From Rhodobacterales bacterium HKCCE4037 (lineage in GTDB: Bacteria > Pseudomonadota > Alphaproteobacteria > Rhodobacterales > Rhodobacteraceae): DNA of 64,000 nucleotides. This document shows, piece by piece, positions 8,475 through 17,465 of this stretch (positions are counted from its first letter, which is position 1; every line of letters begins with the position of its first letter). The notes beneath the pieces were generated by a model. The model was not told where the DNA came from, searched no databases, and saw only the letters and a list, made by a program, of their open reading frames with translations. Where the stretch lies: NCBI GenBank assembly GCA_015689645.1, contig WVSM01000001.1, forward strand, positions 372,001 to 436,000, written 5' to 3'. Position numbers and translations under genes: made by a program.

Positions 8475-9257
8475 ATGCTGACACAGGAACAACGCGAACA
8501 GGCCGTGGCATCCTTGCTGGAGAGCCATCGAACCAAGGTGCAGGGGCAGCGCCCCTCGGCGACCTATCCCGATATCGAGATCGAGGACAGCTACGCGATC
8601 TCCGCGATGGTGGCCGAGGAGAAGCAGAAACAGGGCGCGCGGATTGTCGGACACAAGGTCGGGCTGACCTCCAAGGCGATGCAGGCGTCCTCCAAGATCG
8701 ACGAGCCGGATTACGGCTACCTCTTCGATGACCAGCTGCTCGATGACGGGGCCATCGTGAAGCATTCCGATTTCTGCGTGCCGCGCGTCGAGCCCGAGCT
8801 GACCTTCGTGCTGAAGTCCCCCCTGAAAGGTCCGGGCGTCACGCTGGTCGACGTCCTGAACGCGACCGATTACGTGATCCCGTCGATCGAGATCATCGAC
8901 GCCCGCGTGGACGAGCCGCGCAAGATCTTCGACACCGTGGCCGACAACGGGGCCGGGGCGGGCATCGTCCTCGGCGGGCGGCCCGTGCGTCCCGATGCGG
9001 TCGACCTCTGCCGGGTCGGCGCCGCCTTCTACCGCAATTCCGAGATCGAGGAGACGGGGCTTGCCGTCGGCGTCCTCGGCCATCCCGGCAAGGCGATTGC
9101 GTGGCTGGCGAACAAGATCGCGGATTACGGGCAAAGCCTGGAGCCCGGTCACCTCGTCTTGTCGGGGTCGTTTACTCGCCCGGTCTGGGCCAACAAGGGC
9201 GATACGCTGCTGGCCGATTTCGGTGAGCTTGGCTCCGTCGCGGTGAAATTCGAATAA
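8475..9257 (+). CDS. hpaH: 2-oxo-hept-3-ene-1,7-dioate hydratase (HpaH-like)
   Basis: Member of the fumarylacetoacetate hydrolase superfamily, 260 residues, that adds water to a 2-oxo-enoic acid in the lower meta-cleavage pathway. GHKVGLTSKAMQ, PDYGYLFDD, and the acidic metal-binding set PRVEPELTFVL and PSIEIIDAR are typical of HpaH and the related 2-keto-4-pentenoate hydratases. The frame is open for over 1 kb upstream, but that part is a shadow of the divergent dehydrogenase; the ATG at 8475 has a GGGGGG block 8 bases before it. Its TAA overlaps the ATG of the aldolase gene (TAATG). Confidence 0.82.
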   Translation: MLTQEQREQAVASLLESHRTKVQGQRPSATYPDIEIEDSYAISAMVAEEKQKQGARIVGHKVGLTSKAMQASSKIDEPDYGYLFDDQLLDDGAIVKHSDFCVPRVEPELTFVLKSPLKGPGVTLVDVLNATDYVIPSIEIIDARVDEPRKIFDTVADNGAGAGIVLGGRPVRPDAVDLCRVGAAFYRNSEIEETGLAVGVLGHPGKAIAWLANKIADYGQSLEPGHLVLSGSFTRPVWANKGDTLLADFGELGSVAVKFE

Positions 9258-10012
9258 TGGCGGGGCTTCGCAAAAACGCCTTCAAGGCGGGGCTCAAGTC
9301 CGGAACGCTCCAGCGCGGCCTGTGGTGCACCATCGGCGACTCGCTCGTGGTCGAGATGTGCGCCGCGATGGGCTATGACTGGATGCTGCTCGACACGGAG
9401 CATTCGGCGATGGATCCGATCACGGTGTTGCCGCTGTTGCAGGCGATGGCGGCCTACCCGGTCTCGCCCATCGTCCGGCCCGGATCGCTGAACGCGCCCG
9501 AGATCAAAAAACTGCTCGATCTGGGGGCGCAGACCATTCTCGTTCCGATGGTGAATTCGGCGGAGGAGGCCGCCGCTGCCGTTGCGGCGGTAGAATATCC
9601 GCCCGCCGGGATCCGGGGCGTGTCGGGTCTGACGCGGGCCACGGCCTTCGCGGAAATTCCCGGCTATCACAAGGCCGCCCGGGACGAGATCGCGCTGCTG
9701 GTGCAGGTCGAAACGCTGCAGGCCGTGGATCAGATCGAGGCCATAGCGGCGGTCCCCGGCGTGGACGGCATCTTCGTCGGCCCCGCCGACCTGGCTGCCG
9801 CTCTCGGCCATGCGGGCGAACCGAGCCATCCGGAGGTGGTCGAGGCCGCGCTGGACGCGATCCGGCGAATCGTGGCGGCGGGTCAGCCTGCCGGGTTCCT
9901 CTCGGCGGACGAAAGCTTCGCGGACCGGGTGGAGCAGGCTGGGGCGACGTTCGTGTCGCGTGACATCGACCTTGCCGCGCTGAAACGCGGGTTGAAAGCC
10001 CGGCTTGGCTGA
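9257..10012 (+). CDS. hpaI: 4-hydroxy-2-oxoheptanedioate aldolase (HpaI-like)
   Basis: Class II pyruvate aldolase of the HpcH/HpaI family, 251 residues, that cleaves 4-hydroxy-2-oxo acids to pyruvate plus an aldehyde. Signature blocks are YDWMLLDTEH, ARxx-like PIVRPG, the metal-binding Glu in LLVQVETLQAV, and GIFVGPADLAAALG. It is coupled to the hydratase by a one-base start/stop overlap, matching the order of reactions hydratase then aldolase. Similar enzymes acting on 2-dehydro-3-deoxy-sugar acids exist, but the neighbour argues for the aromatic pathway. Confidence 0.82.
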   Translation: MAGLRKNAFKAGLKSGTLQRGLWCTIGDSLVVEMCAAMGYDWMLLDTEHSAMDPITVLPLLQAMAAYPVSPIVRPGSLNAPEIKKLLDLGAQTILVPMVNSAEEAAAAVAAVEYPPAGIRGVSGLTRATAFAEIPGYHKAARDEIALLVQVETLQAVDQIEAIAAVPGVDGIFVGPADLAAALGHAGEPSHPEVVEAALDAIRRIVAAGQPAGFLSADESFADRVEQAGATFVSRDIDLAALKRGLKARLG

Positions 10013-10034
10013 AGGCTGAACTCGGCGCGGTTCC

Positions 10035-10865
10035 TCAGCGGGCGTGGAAGACGTAGGATCGCATGGAGACCGAGGCGAGGTCGATGCTGTCTGTCATGAA
10101 GGTGAGGTCGTCCCCCGCGTCGGAGGCGCCCGCGACGGTCAGCGCCGGCAGGTAATGGTCGACCGAGGGGTGCGCCATCTGCAGCAGGGTCCCCAGGCCG
10201 ACCTGATCCGACAGGGCCGTGAAGTCGCGCGCTTCCAGCTTCTCGGCAAAGAGGGCGTCGAACTCCAGCGCGAAGTCATGGGGCTTCGCGCCCTTCCCCC
10301 ATTGCACGGCGCGGAGGTTGTGCACCACGTTGCCCGACCCGAGGATCAGAACGCCCCGGTTGCGCAATTCCGACAGGCTTCGGCCGATCTCGAGCTGGTA
10401 GTCCAGCCCTTTCGACATGTCGATCGAGACCTGAAACACCGGCACATCCGCACCGGGATAGAGGAATTTCAGCACCGTCCACGCCCCGTGGTCGAGGCCC
10501 CAGGTATCGTCTTCCTCGGCATGGTGGCTGGCCAGCAGGCTCACCACGTCGCGCGCAAGATCGGGGTTGCCGGACGCGGGGTATTGCTGTGCGAAAAGCG
10601 CATCGGGGAAGCCGTAGAAATCGTGGATCGTCTTCGGCATGTCGGAGACATCCACCAGCGTGGTGCCCCGCGTCATCCAGTGGGCCGAGACCACGAGGAT
10701 TGCCTTGGGGCGCGGCAGGGTTTGGCCAAGCTCGGTCCAGGCGCGGCTATAGGCCGTGTCCTCGATGGCATTCATCGGGCTGCCATGGCCGAGGAAGACA
10801 AGCGGCATCCGGTCGGACGGCGACAGGGCGGCCTTCAGATCTTCAAGGGTGCGGGTTGCAGGCAT
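10035..10865 (-). CDS. LigB-type extradiol ring-cleavage dioxygenase (DODA/YgiD-like)
   Basis: Class III extradiol dioxygenase of 276 residues, related to 4,5-DOPA dioxygenase YgiD. The metal ligands and active-site blocks appear as FLGHGSPMNAI, VVSAHWMTRGT, IHDFYGFP, GLDHGAWTVL, and GSGNVVHNLR. Start taken at the ATG 10865, with AAGGGA 7 bases upstream, rather than an in-frame TTG 21 bases further out. It is followed downstream on the opposite strand by the aldolase (convergent) and shares orientation with the DoxX gene upstream. A true substrate is not predictable; YgiD-type enzymes often act on unknown catechols. Confidence 0.85.
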   Translation of the reverse strand: MPATRTLEDLKAALSPSDRMPLVFLGHGSPMNAIEDTAYSRAWTELGQTLPRPKAILVVSAHWMTRGTTLVDVSDMPKTIHDFYGFPDALFAQQYPASGNPDLARDVVSLLASHHAEEDDTWGLDHGAWTVLKFLYPGADVPVFQVSIDMSKGLDYQLEIGRSLSELRNRGVLILGSGNVVHNLRAVQWGKGAKPHDFALEFDALFAEKLEARDFTALSDQVGLGTLLQMAHPSVDHYLPALTVAGASDAGDDLTFMTDSIDLASVSMRSYVFHAR

Positions 10866-10937
10866 GGAGAAATCCCTTCTCGGCAAATCCTTCGGGACGG
10901 GCCCGCCGGTGGATCGGCGAGCCGCGAATACAGCGGC

Positions 10938-11366
10938 TCAGGCAAACTGGCCGAGCGCCCGGTCCAGGGCCGGGATGCGAAGTGCGTAAGCGCCCGCCCC
11001 CAGAAGCGCGATGGCGACCTGCGCGGCGGTCCAGAACAGCGGATATTCCCAACCGCCGCCTTCTGCCGAGAACTGCCAGCCGTTGCCCGCGTGGACCCAT
11101 GTCGCGCCCAGAAGAACCGGGATCAGGGCCAGAGACACCAACCGAACGCCCACACCGGCGATCAGCGCCAGCCCGCCGCCGATTTCGGCGATGATCGTGA
11201 GGTAGGCGAGGAACCCAGGCAGGCCGAGGCTTTCGAAGAATGCGACCGTGCCGGCGATGGTGAAGACGTTCACCTTGAGCAGGCCGTGGGCCAGGAACAG
11301 AGCACCGCTGGAGACACGCAGAAGGGTGGCGGCATAATCCGCGGCGGTGTTGGTCGGATGGGTCAT
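10938..11366 (-). CDS. DoxX family membrane protein
   Basis: A 142-residue integral membrane protein with four hydrophobic segments, including LLRVSSGALFLAHGLLK, FLAYLTIIAEIGGGLALIAG, and a C-terminal AAQVAIALLGAGAYAL, as in the DoxX/SURF4 family. Family members accompany redox and catabolic enzymes but have no agreed reaction. The start at 11366 has AAGGA 8 bases upstream. It lies 72 bases before the extradiol dioxygenase on the same strand, so the two are probably cotranscribed. The LysR gene is divergent. Confidence 0.8.
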   Translation of the reverse strand: MTHPTNTAADYAATLLRVSSGALFLAHGLLKVNVFTIAGTVAFFESLGLPGFLAYLTIIAEIGGGLALIAGVGVRLVSLALIPVLLGATWVHAGNGWQFSAEGGGWEYPLFWTAAQVAIALLGAGAYALRIPALDRALGQFA

Positions 11367-11436
11367 CGCTTTGGTCCTTTTCCAGTATGGCCCGCGGCTG
11401 CGATCGCCGCCGGGCAGTATTGATCCGATGGGCAAT

Positions 11437-11486
11437 CTATGGCTTGCCGATAGTCACTGAAATGGTATCTTTACCGTAACACTATC
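11437..11486. promoter_or_regulatory. Nested dyads in the doxX-lysR intergenic region
   Basis: CTAT-N9-ATAG (11437-11453) and a GGTA-N4-TACC dyad (11464-11475) lie in the 143-bp divergent gap; GATAGT at 11449 and ACTATC at 11481 form a wider inverted pair. This is the usual place and style for a LysR operator covering both promoters. No single perfect T-N11-A box stands out. Confidence 0.3.
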
Positions 11487-11509
11487 CACATATTGTTCTT
11501 AATATCGCT

Positions 11510-12406
11510 ATGGACATCACCGACGAATTGCGGGCTTTCGTGGCCACCGCGCAGGCGGGCTCTTTCACCGCGGGGGCCGTACAACTCGGCGTGTCGAACC
11601 GACTGACCTCCAAATACGTGGCCGAACTCGAAGCGCGTCTGGGTGTCAGACTTCTGCAGCGCACCACGCGGCGCGTCGGGCTGACGCCGGCGGGCGAAGA
11701 CCTTCTGGCGCGTGCGCCATCGGTGCTCGACGATCTCGACGCGCTGCTTGCGGATGTCTCCGAAGGCTCCACGGGGTTGACGGGAACGATCCGGCTGTCT
11801 GCACCGGTCACCTTTGGCGAGGCTTACGTCGGCGGGATGCTGGGGCGTTTCGGTGAACGAAACCCGGGGCTGAGCTTCGATTTGCGGTTGAGCGACAGCT
11901 ATTCCGACCTTGCGCGTGACGGGATCGACCTCGCGTTCCGGGTGGGCGTGTCGGACATGCTTTCGCTGAAATCCCGAAAGCTGGGAATGCTCACGACGCT
12001 GGCCGTGGCCAGCCCCGATTATATCGCCGCCCATGGCGCGCCCGACAGCCCGGAGGCGCTCTCCGAGCATGCCTGCATCCTGGACACCAACCGCAAGCAC
12101 CCGAGGCGGTGGGTGTTGGGGTCAGAGGGACAGGAGCGCGTGGTGGAGGTGAACGGTCGGTTCCAGGTGAATTCAGCGCGTGCCGCCGCCGCGCTTGCCA
12201 CCGCCGGACTGGGGATCGCGCTGGTACCGCGCTTCGCACTTGGCGATGCGCTGGAGACCGGACGGCTCGTGCCACTTCCAGACGGGCTCCGCGCGCCGCA
12301 CATACCGATCAGCGCGGTTTACCTCGAAGGCCGGACCTTGCCGCGAAAACTGCGGGCGCTCATCGACTTCGCGGCGGAGGATATCCGGACGGCCAATGTG
12401 ATCTAA
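11510..12406 (+). CDS. LysR family transcriptional regulator
   Basis: A 298-residue LysR-type regulator. The N-terminal winged helix spans about residues 4-63 (LRAFVATAQAGSFTAGAVQL, RLLQRTTRRVGLTPAG) and an effector-binding domain of the CrgA type follows (SAPVTFGEAYV, GIDLAFRVG, GLGIALVPRFAL). It is divergent from the doxX-dioxygenase unit with 143 bases between starts, the arrangement expected for a local regulator of those genes. The inducer is not predictable. Confidence 0.88.
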   Translation: MDITDELRAFVATAQAGSFTAGAVQLGVSNRLTSKYVAELEARLGVRLLQRTTRRVGLTPAGEDLLARAPSVLDDLDALLADVSEGSTGLTGTIRLSAPVTFGEAYVGGMLGRFGERNPGLSFDLRLSDSYSDLARDGIDLAFRVGVSDMLSLKSRKLGMLTTLAVASPDYIAAHGAPDSPEALSEHACILDTNRKHPRRWVLGSEGQERVVEVNGRFQVNSARAAAALATAGLGIALVPRFALGDALETGRLVPLPDGLRAPHIPISAVYLEGRTLPRKLRALIDFAAEDIRTANVI

Positions 12407-12611
12407 CGCGCCTGGACAGGTTGCTCCGTCACGATGGGCCAACCTCGTTTCCAGACCTTGCATGCGGGCGATGCCGAAGGCTTCACCCTTGCGGCCAGCG
12501 AGTTGCTGGTTAAAGGCTTCACCGGAGAGAGGCAAAGCACCGGGTCCGGCCGAGCAGGCGGGACAGCAGGGCGGAAAGACGGACACAAGGCCGCGCAGGG
12601 GAGGATGCAAC

Positions 12612-14441
12612 ATGGGTGGAACGATCAGGCTCACAGCCGCACAGGCGATGGTGCGCTATCTGTCTGTGCAGAAGAACGAGGTCGGCCAGCGCGTGATCGA
12701 GGGTGTCTGGGCGATCTTCGGGCACGGTAACGTTGCGGGACTGGGCGAGGCGCTGCACGGGATCGGGGATGCCCTGCCGACATGGCGCGGGCAGAACGAG
12801 CAGACCATGGCTCACGCCGCGATTGCCTTTGCCAAGGCGTCCAAGCGCAAGCGGGCGATGGCGGTGACCTCATCTATCGGGCCGGGAGCCACGAACATGG
12901 TGACGGCGGCGGCGCTGGCCCATGTGAACCGTTTGCCGGTTCTCTTCGTGCCGGGTGACGTTTTCGCCAACCGCCGCCCCGACCCGGTTCTGCAGCAGAT
13001 CGAGGATTTCGACGACGGCACCGCCAGCGTGAACGATTGCTTCAAGCCGGTCAGCCGCTACTTCGACCGCATCTCGCGCCCCGAACATCTTCTGACGGCC
13101 CTGCCGCGCGCGATGCAGACCCTGACCGATCCCGCCAAATGCGGCCCGGTCACGCTCAGCTTCTGCCAGGATGTGCAGGCGGAGGCCTATGACTGGCCGG
13201 AGGCGTTCTTCGAGCCGAAAGTCTGGCACATCCGCCGCCCCGAGCCCGACCCGCGCGAGGTCGCCGAAGTCGCGGACCTGTTGAAGGCGGCCAGGCGCCC
13301 GGTCATCCTGCAAGGCGGCGGCGCGATTTATTCCGAGGCCGAGGAGACCCTCAAATCTTTCGCCGAGGCTCACAACATCCCCTTCGTCGAAACGCAGGCC
13401 GGGAAGAGTGCGCTGTCGTGGGAGCATCCGCTGAACCTTGGTCCCGCAGGCGTGACAGGGGGCGACGCCGCCAACCGCGCGTTGGGAGAGGCCGACGTGG
13501 TGCTGGGTGTCGGCACGCGGTTCCAGGACTTCACCACCGGATCGTGGACCGTCTTCGCCAACCCGGATCGCAAGCTGATCTCGGTCAACGTTACGGGCTA
13601 TGACGCCGCCAAGCACGGCGCGGTCAGCCTCGTCGCGGACGCCAAGGTCGCGTTGGAGAAACTGACGGCGGCCCTTGGCGACCAAAGTTGGCCGGATGCC
13701 GACAGTGACGCGCGTGAAGCGTGGTACGCCGCCACCGATGCCGTCATGGCGGCCCCGAACGCGCCGGGCCTGCCGAGTGACGCGCAGGTGATCGGCGCGG
13801 TGCAGCGCCAGGCATTGCCCGAAACGCTCGTGATGTGCGCCGCGGGCACCATGCCCGGCGCGCTGCACACGCTGTGGCGGGCGGGGCAGGGCGGCTACCA
13901 CATGGAATACGGCTTCTCCTGCATGGGATACGAGGTGGCGGGTGCTATGGGCATCAAGCTTGCCCGGCCCGAGGCTGACGTGATCTGCTTCATCGGCGAT
14001 GGCTCCTACATGATGGCCAACTCCGAACTGGCGACTGCGGTGATGCGCAAGGTGCCGTTCCTGATCGTGCTGACCGACAACCGCGGCTTCGGCTGTATCA
14101 ACCGGCTCCAGCAGGGCACCGGCGGGGCGGAGTTCAACAACCTCTACGCCTCGGCCAATGTCGAGGAACAGCCGCAGATCGACTTCGTGGCCCATGCCCG
14201 CTCGATGGGTGCGCATGCCGAGAAGGCGGCCGATATCGCCGAACTCGAAGCGAAGATCGTCGATGCGCGGGGGCGCGATATTCCCTCGGTCATCGTGATC
14301 GACACCGACCCCTATCCGGGCACCGGGGCGGGCGGCTTCTGGTGGGACGTGGCGGTGCCGGAAGTGTCCGGCCGCAAGGAAGTGCAACAGGCGCGCGAGG
14401 CCTATGTCGCGGCGCGCGCAAAACAAAGGATCGTGGAATGA
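12612..14441 (+). CDS. iolD: 3D-(3,5/4)-trihydroxycyclohexane-1,2-dione hydrolase
   Basis: Thiamine-diphosphate enzyme of myo-inositol catabolism that opens the ring to give 5-deoxy-glucuronate. The 609-residue protein shows the ThDP fold from IFGHGNVAGLGEAL with the activating Glu in RGQNEQTMAH, through FIGDGSYMMANSELATA (GDG-N pyrophosphate motif), to the IolD-type end DPYPGTGAGGFWWDVAVPEVS. The start at 12612 has GGGGAGGA 6 bases upstream; the 150 upstream in-frame bases are not family-like. Its stop overlaps the start of iolE (ATGA). iolA, iolC and iolG are absent from the window. Confidence 0.93.
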   Translation: MGGTIRLTAAQAMVRYLSVQKNEVGQRVIEGVWAIFGHGNVAGLGEALHGIGDALPTWRGQNEQTMAHAAIAFAKASKRKRAMAVTSSIGPGATNMVTAAALAHVNRLPVLFVPGDVFANRRPDPVLQQIEDFDDGTASVNDCFKPVSRYFDRISRPEHLLTALPRAMQTLTDPAKCGPVTLSFCQDVQAEAYDWPEAFFEPKVWHIRRPEPDPREVAEVADLLKAARRPVILQGGGAIYSEAEETLKSFAEAHNIPFVETQAGKSALSWEHPLNLGPAGVTGGDAANRALGEADVVLGVGTRFQDFTTGSWTVFANPDRKLISVNVTGYDAAKHGAVSLVADAKVALEKLTAALGDQSWPDADSDAREAWYAATDAVMAAPNAPGLPSDAQVIGAVQRQALPETLVMCAAGTMPGALHTLWRAGQGGYHMEYGFSCMGYEVAGAMGIKLARPEADVICFIGDGSYMMANSELATAVMRKVPFLIVLTDNRGFGCINRLQQGTGGAEFNNLYASANVEEQPQIDFVAHARSMGAHAEKAADIAELEAKIVDARGRDIPSVIVIDTDPYPGTGAGGFWWDVAVPEVSGRKEVQQAREAYVAARAKQRIVE

Positions 14442-15339
14442 GCGTGCAGATCGGGATCTCGCTGATCGCCTGGCAGAACGATGACCTGCCGGAGCTGACG
14501 GCGGCCTACACAACCGAGGGCGCGATGGAGGATGCGGGCCGCATCGGTTACGCGGGCGTCGAGCGCGGCCGCCGGATGCCCGCCGATACCAAGGGGCTGC
14601 GCGCCTATCTCGACCGCTATGGCGTGGCGCTCTGCGGTGGCTGGTGCTCGGGCAACCTGATGGTCAACGACCTGGCGACCGAGAAGGACGCGATCCGCGA
14701 TCAGGTCGAGCAATTCGCCGCCCTGAACGCGCCCTGCATCGTCTATGCGGAATGCTCCAACACCATCCAGGGGGACCAGGGCACGCCCGTTTCCCGCCGC
14801 CCGAAGCTCGGCCGCGACGAGGTGATGGGCTATGGCGCAAAGCTCTCGGAACTGGCGAAATGGTCGGCGGATCAGGGGGTTGTCCTAAGCTACCACCACC
14901 ACATGGGCGCCATGGTGCAGGATGCCGAGGATATCGACTGGCTGATGGAAGGCTCCTCCGAGGACCTTACGCTGCTCTACGACACCGGGCATCTGCACTT
15001 CGCGGGCGCCGACCCGGTGGCCGTGCTCGACAAATGGGGTCACCGCGTCCACCACGTCCACTTCAAGGACGTGCGCCAGCCGGTGCTGGACTGGGTCCGC
15101 GCCGAGGATCGCAGCTTCCTCGACGGCGTCGCCGCCGGCGTCTACTCCGTCCCCGGCGACCCGGAGGGCTGCATCGACTTCCAGGCCATCACGACAAGTT
15201 GAAGGCGATGGATTACAGCGGCTGGATCGTGGTGGAGGCCGAACAGGACCCCGCCAAGGCCGACCCGTTCGACTATTCCAAGCTGGGATATGAGCATATC
15301 ATCGACCTGTGTGGCCGGTCCGGCCTGGCCGTCATGTAA
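14438..15339 (+). pseudogene. iolE: myo-Inosose-2 dehydratase, frameshifted near the C-terminus
   Basis: IolE dehydrates 2-keto-myo-inositol to the trihydroxycyclohexanedione used by IolD. The first 254 codons (MSVQIGISLIAWQNDDLPEL through DFQAIT) read normally and carry the TIM-barrel metal-binding blocks YHHHMGAM, YDTGHLHFAG and HHVHFKDVR. The frame then hits TGA at 15200-15202. Restoring one base near 15193 (ACGAC to ACGGAC) continues into DKLKAMDYSGWIVVEAEQDP and the normal end at 15339. So one base is missing. Either the gene is inactivated or truncated, or the assembly has an error. The downstream iolB is intact, 11 bases after the restored stop. Confidence 0.88.
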
Positions 15340-15350
15340 GGAAATCTGAC

Positions 15351-16157
15351 ATGCCCGACCTACTTCGCAAACCCTCCGGCTCCCATGGCAAGGTCCATGA
15401 CATCACGCCCGGGGATGCCGGCTGGCACTACGTGGGCTTCGCGCTGCATCGTTTGAAAGCGGGCGAGAGCGTGATTGACGCGACGGGCGACCGCGAGGTG
15501 ATCCTCGTCATGGTCGACGGCAAGGCGACGGTCGAAGGCGCGGGGCAGGATTGGGGCGAGTTGGGCGAGCGCATGGACGTCTTCGAAAAGACGCCGCCCC
15601 ATTGCCTCTACCTGCCGAACGGCATGGACTGGAGGGCCGAAGCGACGACCGATTGCACCATCGCCGTGTGTTCCGCACCGGGGCAGGGCGGGCACGAAGC
15701 GCGCAGGATCGGGCCCGACGGCATCACGCTGACCGAGCGCGGCAAGGGTGTGAACACCCGCTACATCAACAACATCGCCATGGAGGCCGAGGATTACTGT
15801 GACAGCCTTCTTGTAACAGAAGTCTTCACGCCCGATGGCCACTGGTCGAGCTATCCAAGCCACCGCCATGACGAGGATGATTACCCCCGGATCACCTACC
15901 TCGAAGAGACCTACTACCACCGTCTGAACCCCGGCACCGGCTTCGGCATCCAGCGCGTCTATACCGAGGACGGCACGCTCGACGAGACCATGGCCGTCAG
16001 CGACGGCGACGTGGTGCTGGTCCCCCGCGGCCACCACCCCTGCGGCGCGCCCTACGGGTTCGAGATGTATTACCTCAACGTCATGGCCGGACCGATGCGC
16101 AAATGGCGGTTCCAGGCCGACCCGGCGGTGCAGTGGATCATGGATCGGGATGCTTGA
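15351..16157 (+). CDS. iolB: 5-deoxy-glucuronate isomerase
   Basis: Cupin-fold isomerase that converts 5-deoxy-D-glucuronate to 2-deoxy-5-keto-gluconate, the step after IolD. The 268-residue protein has the family's metal site in SSYPSHRHDEDDYPR and a second cupin block VLVPRGHHPCGAPYGFEMYYLNVMAG. AAGGAAAT lies 5 bases before the ATG. It follows iolE closely and completes the iolD-iolE-iolB order found in other proteobacterial clusters. Confidence 0.93.
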   Translation: MPDLLRKPSGSHGKVHDITPGDAGWHYVGFALHRLKAGESVIDATGDREVILVMVDGKATVEGAGQDWGELGERMDVFEKTPPHCLYLPNGMDWRAEATTDCTIAVCSAPGQGGHEARRIGPDGITLTERGKGVNTRYINNIAMEAEDYCDSLLVTEVFTPDGHWSSYPSHRHDEDDYPRITYLEETYYHRLNPGTGFGIQRVYTEDGTLDETMAVSDGDVVLVPRGHHPCGAPYGFEMYYLNVMAGPMRKWRFQADPAVQWIMDRDA

Positions 16158-16568
16158 TCACTGGATGGCGCAGCTATGGGGCCTGCGCGTGCATTTGAAA
16201 ACACACCTACCAGGGATGCGGTGTTCCTTGAATGGATCCGGCCTGTCCGCCACGGCATGTTGACAGGCTGTTCGCCGGGCGCGAAGTGAGCAACGATCCC
16301 GCGGCGGAGCGGACTTTGGGCATGGTGTTCCAGTGAAACGCCCTTCTCCCGCACGTGAAGGTGTCGGAAACGTTTGCCCCGGGGGCCAAAGATGCAAAGC
16401 CGCCACGAAGCCGATACGCGGTTGCGGGCGATCGCAATCCTCGAAAATGTGGGGCCTTGAGATTCGTCTCGCGCCCGATCTCCCATCCACGCCAGACCGC
16501 CGGCGGCATGGTCAATCTGCGGATCGACCCGAACGACCTGATCCTTGTCCGCTAGAAAGCCACCCCAC
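16158..16568. other. Intergenic stretch, iolB to IMPase gene; nothing assigned
   Basis: These 411 bases have no gene I can support. Short open frames exist on both strands but lack recognisable motifs. One plus-strand frame ends at 16555 with GGMVNLRIDPNDLILVR, faintly like the end of an ABC ATPase TOBE domain, so a decayed remnant is possible. A TTGACA at 16258 has no matching -10. Confidence 0.4.
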
Positions 16569-17378
16569 ATGACAGACGCTATCGCTTCCCGCGCCACGCT
16601 GGCCTCGGACCTCGCCCGCCGTGCAGGTCAGGTCGCGCTGGAGTATTACCGAAACCGCGACCAGCTTGCGATCGAGACCAAGGAAGACGAGCTGGACCTC
16701 GTCTCCATCGCCGACCGCGCCGTCGAGGATATGATCCGGGCAGAGATCACGGCCGCCTTTCCCGACGACGCCATTCTCGGCGAGGAGGGCGGCGCGCAGA
16801 CCGGTGCCTCCGGCCTGACCTGGGTGATCGACCCGATCGACGGCACCGTGCCGTTCCTGATGGGACTGCCTCATTGGTGCGTGGTTCTGACGTTGGTGGA
16901 AGGCAAGAAAACCCATCTCGGCGTGATCGACGTGCCCGTCGCCGCCGAACACTTCGCCGCCCGCGCCGGGCATGGCGTGACGCTGGACGGCAAGCGCCTG
17001 TCGCTCGATCCCAACCGCAGGATCGACCAAGGCCTCGTCGCGGTCGGCGCATCGTCGCGCAACCGTCCGGAACCGACGGCGGGGATGATCCGCAAACTGA
17101 TGGAAGCAGGCAGCATGTTTTACCGCAATGGATCGGGCGCGAACATGCTGGCCTGCGTCGCGGCGGGGCGGTTGGCCGGTTACGTCGAGCCCGCGATGAA
17201 CCCGTGGGACAGTCTTGCAGGCCTTTTGATGATCGAGGAGGCAGGCGGCATCATCCACCCGTTCCCGGCCGACGCGCGGCTTGGCCTGTGCATGGGGGCA
17301 GCGCCGGGTGTGTGGGATGACCTGAGACGGATCGTGGCAAGTGAGTTCGACGGACACCTGCCCGAGCCGCTTTACTGA
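16569..17378 (+). CDS. Inositol monophosphatase family phosphatase
   Basis: Magnesium-dependent phosphatase of the IMPase superfamily, 269 residues. The three metal-binding blocks are visible: GEEGG, WVIDPIDGTVPFLMG and EPAMNPWDSLAG. Members hydrolyse myo-inositol-1-phosphate, histidinol phosphate (HisN) or 3'-phosphoadenosine phosphate. The position behind iolDEB suggests inositol metabolism, but the sequence also suits HisN; I do not decide between them. The ATG at 16569 is chosen over an upstream in-frame TTG at 16545. Confidence 0.8.
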   Translation: MTDAIASRATLASDLARRAGQVALEYYRNRDQLAIETKEDELDLVSIADRAVEDMIRAEITAAFPDDAILGEEGGAQTGASGLTWVIDPIDGTVPFLMGLPHWCVVLTLVEGKKTHLGVIDVPVAAEHFAARAGHGVTLDGKRLSLDPNRRIDQGLVAVGASSRNRPEPTAGMIRKLMEAGSMFYRNGSGANMLACVAAGRLAGYVEPAMNPWDSLAGLLMIEEAGGIIHPFPADARLGLCMGAAPGVWDDLRRIVASEFDGHLPEPLY

Positions 17379-17465
17379 ACTTGGGCGGTCGACGGCAGCG
17401 AGACGTGTTCCGGCCTCTCATGCCATCTGTCTGGCGGTTATTCGCGGACCGACAGGATAGCCTGC

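Noticed and set aside
16258-16263. TTGACA as a promoter in the gap after iolB.
   Set aside because: No acceptable -10 at 16-19 bases and no gene placed to use it.
16355-16555. A 66-codon plus-strand frame before the IMPase gene.
   Set aside because: Only a faint TOBE-like ending, no start signal and no second motif; left inside the intergenic entry.
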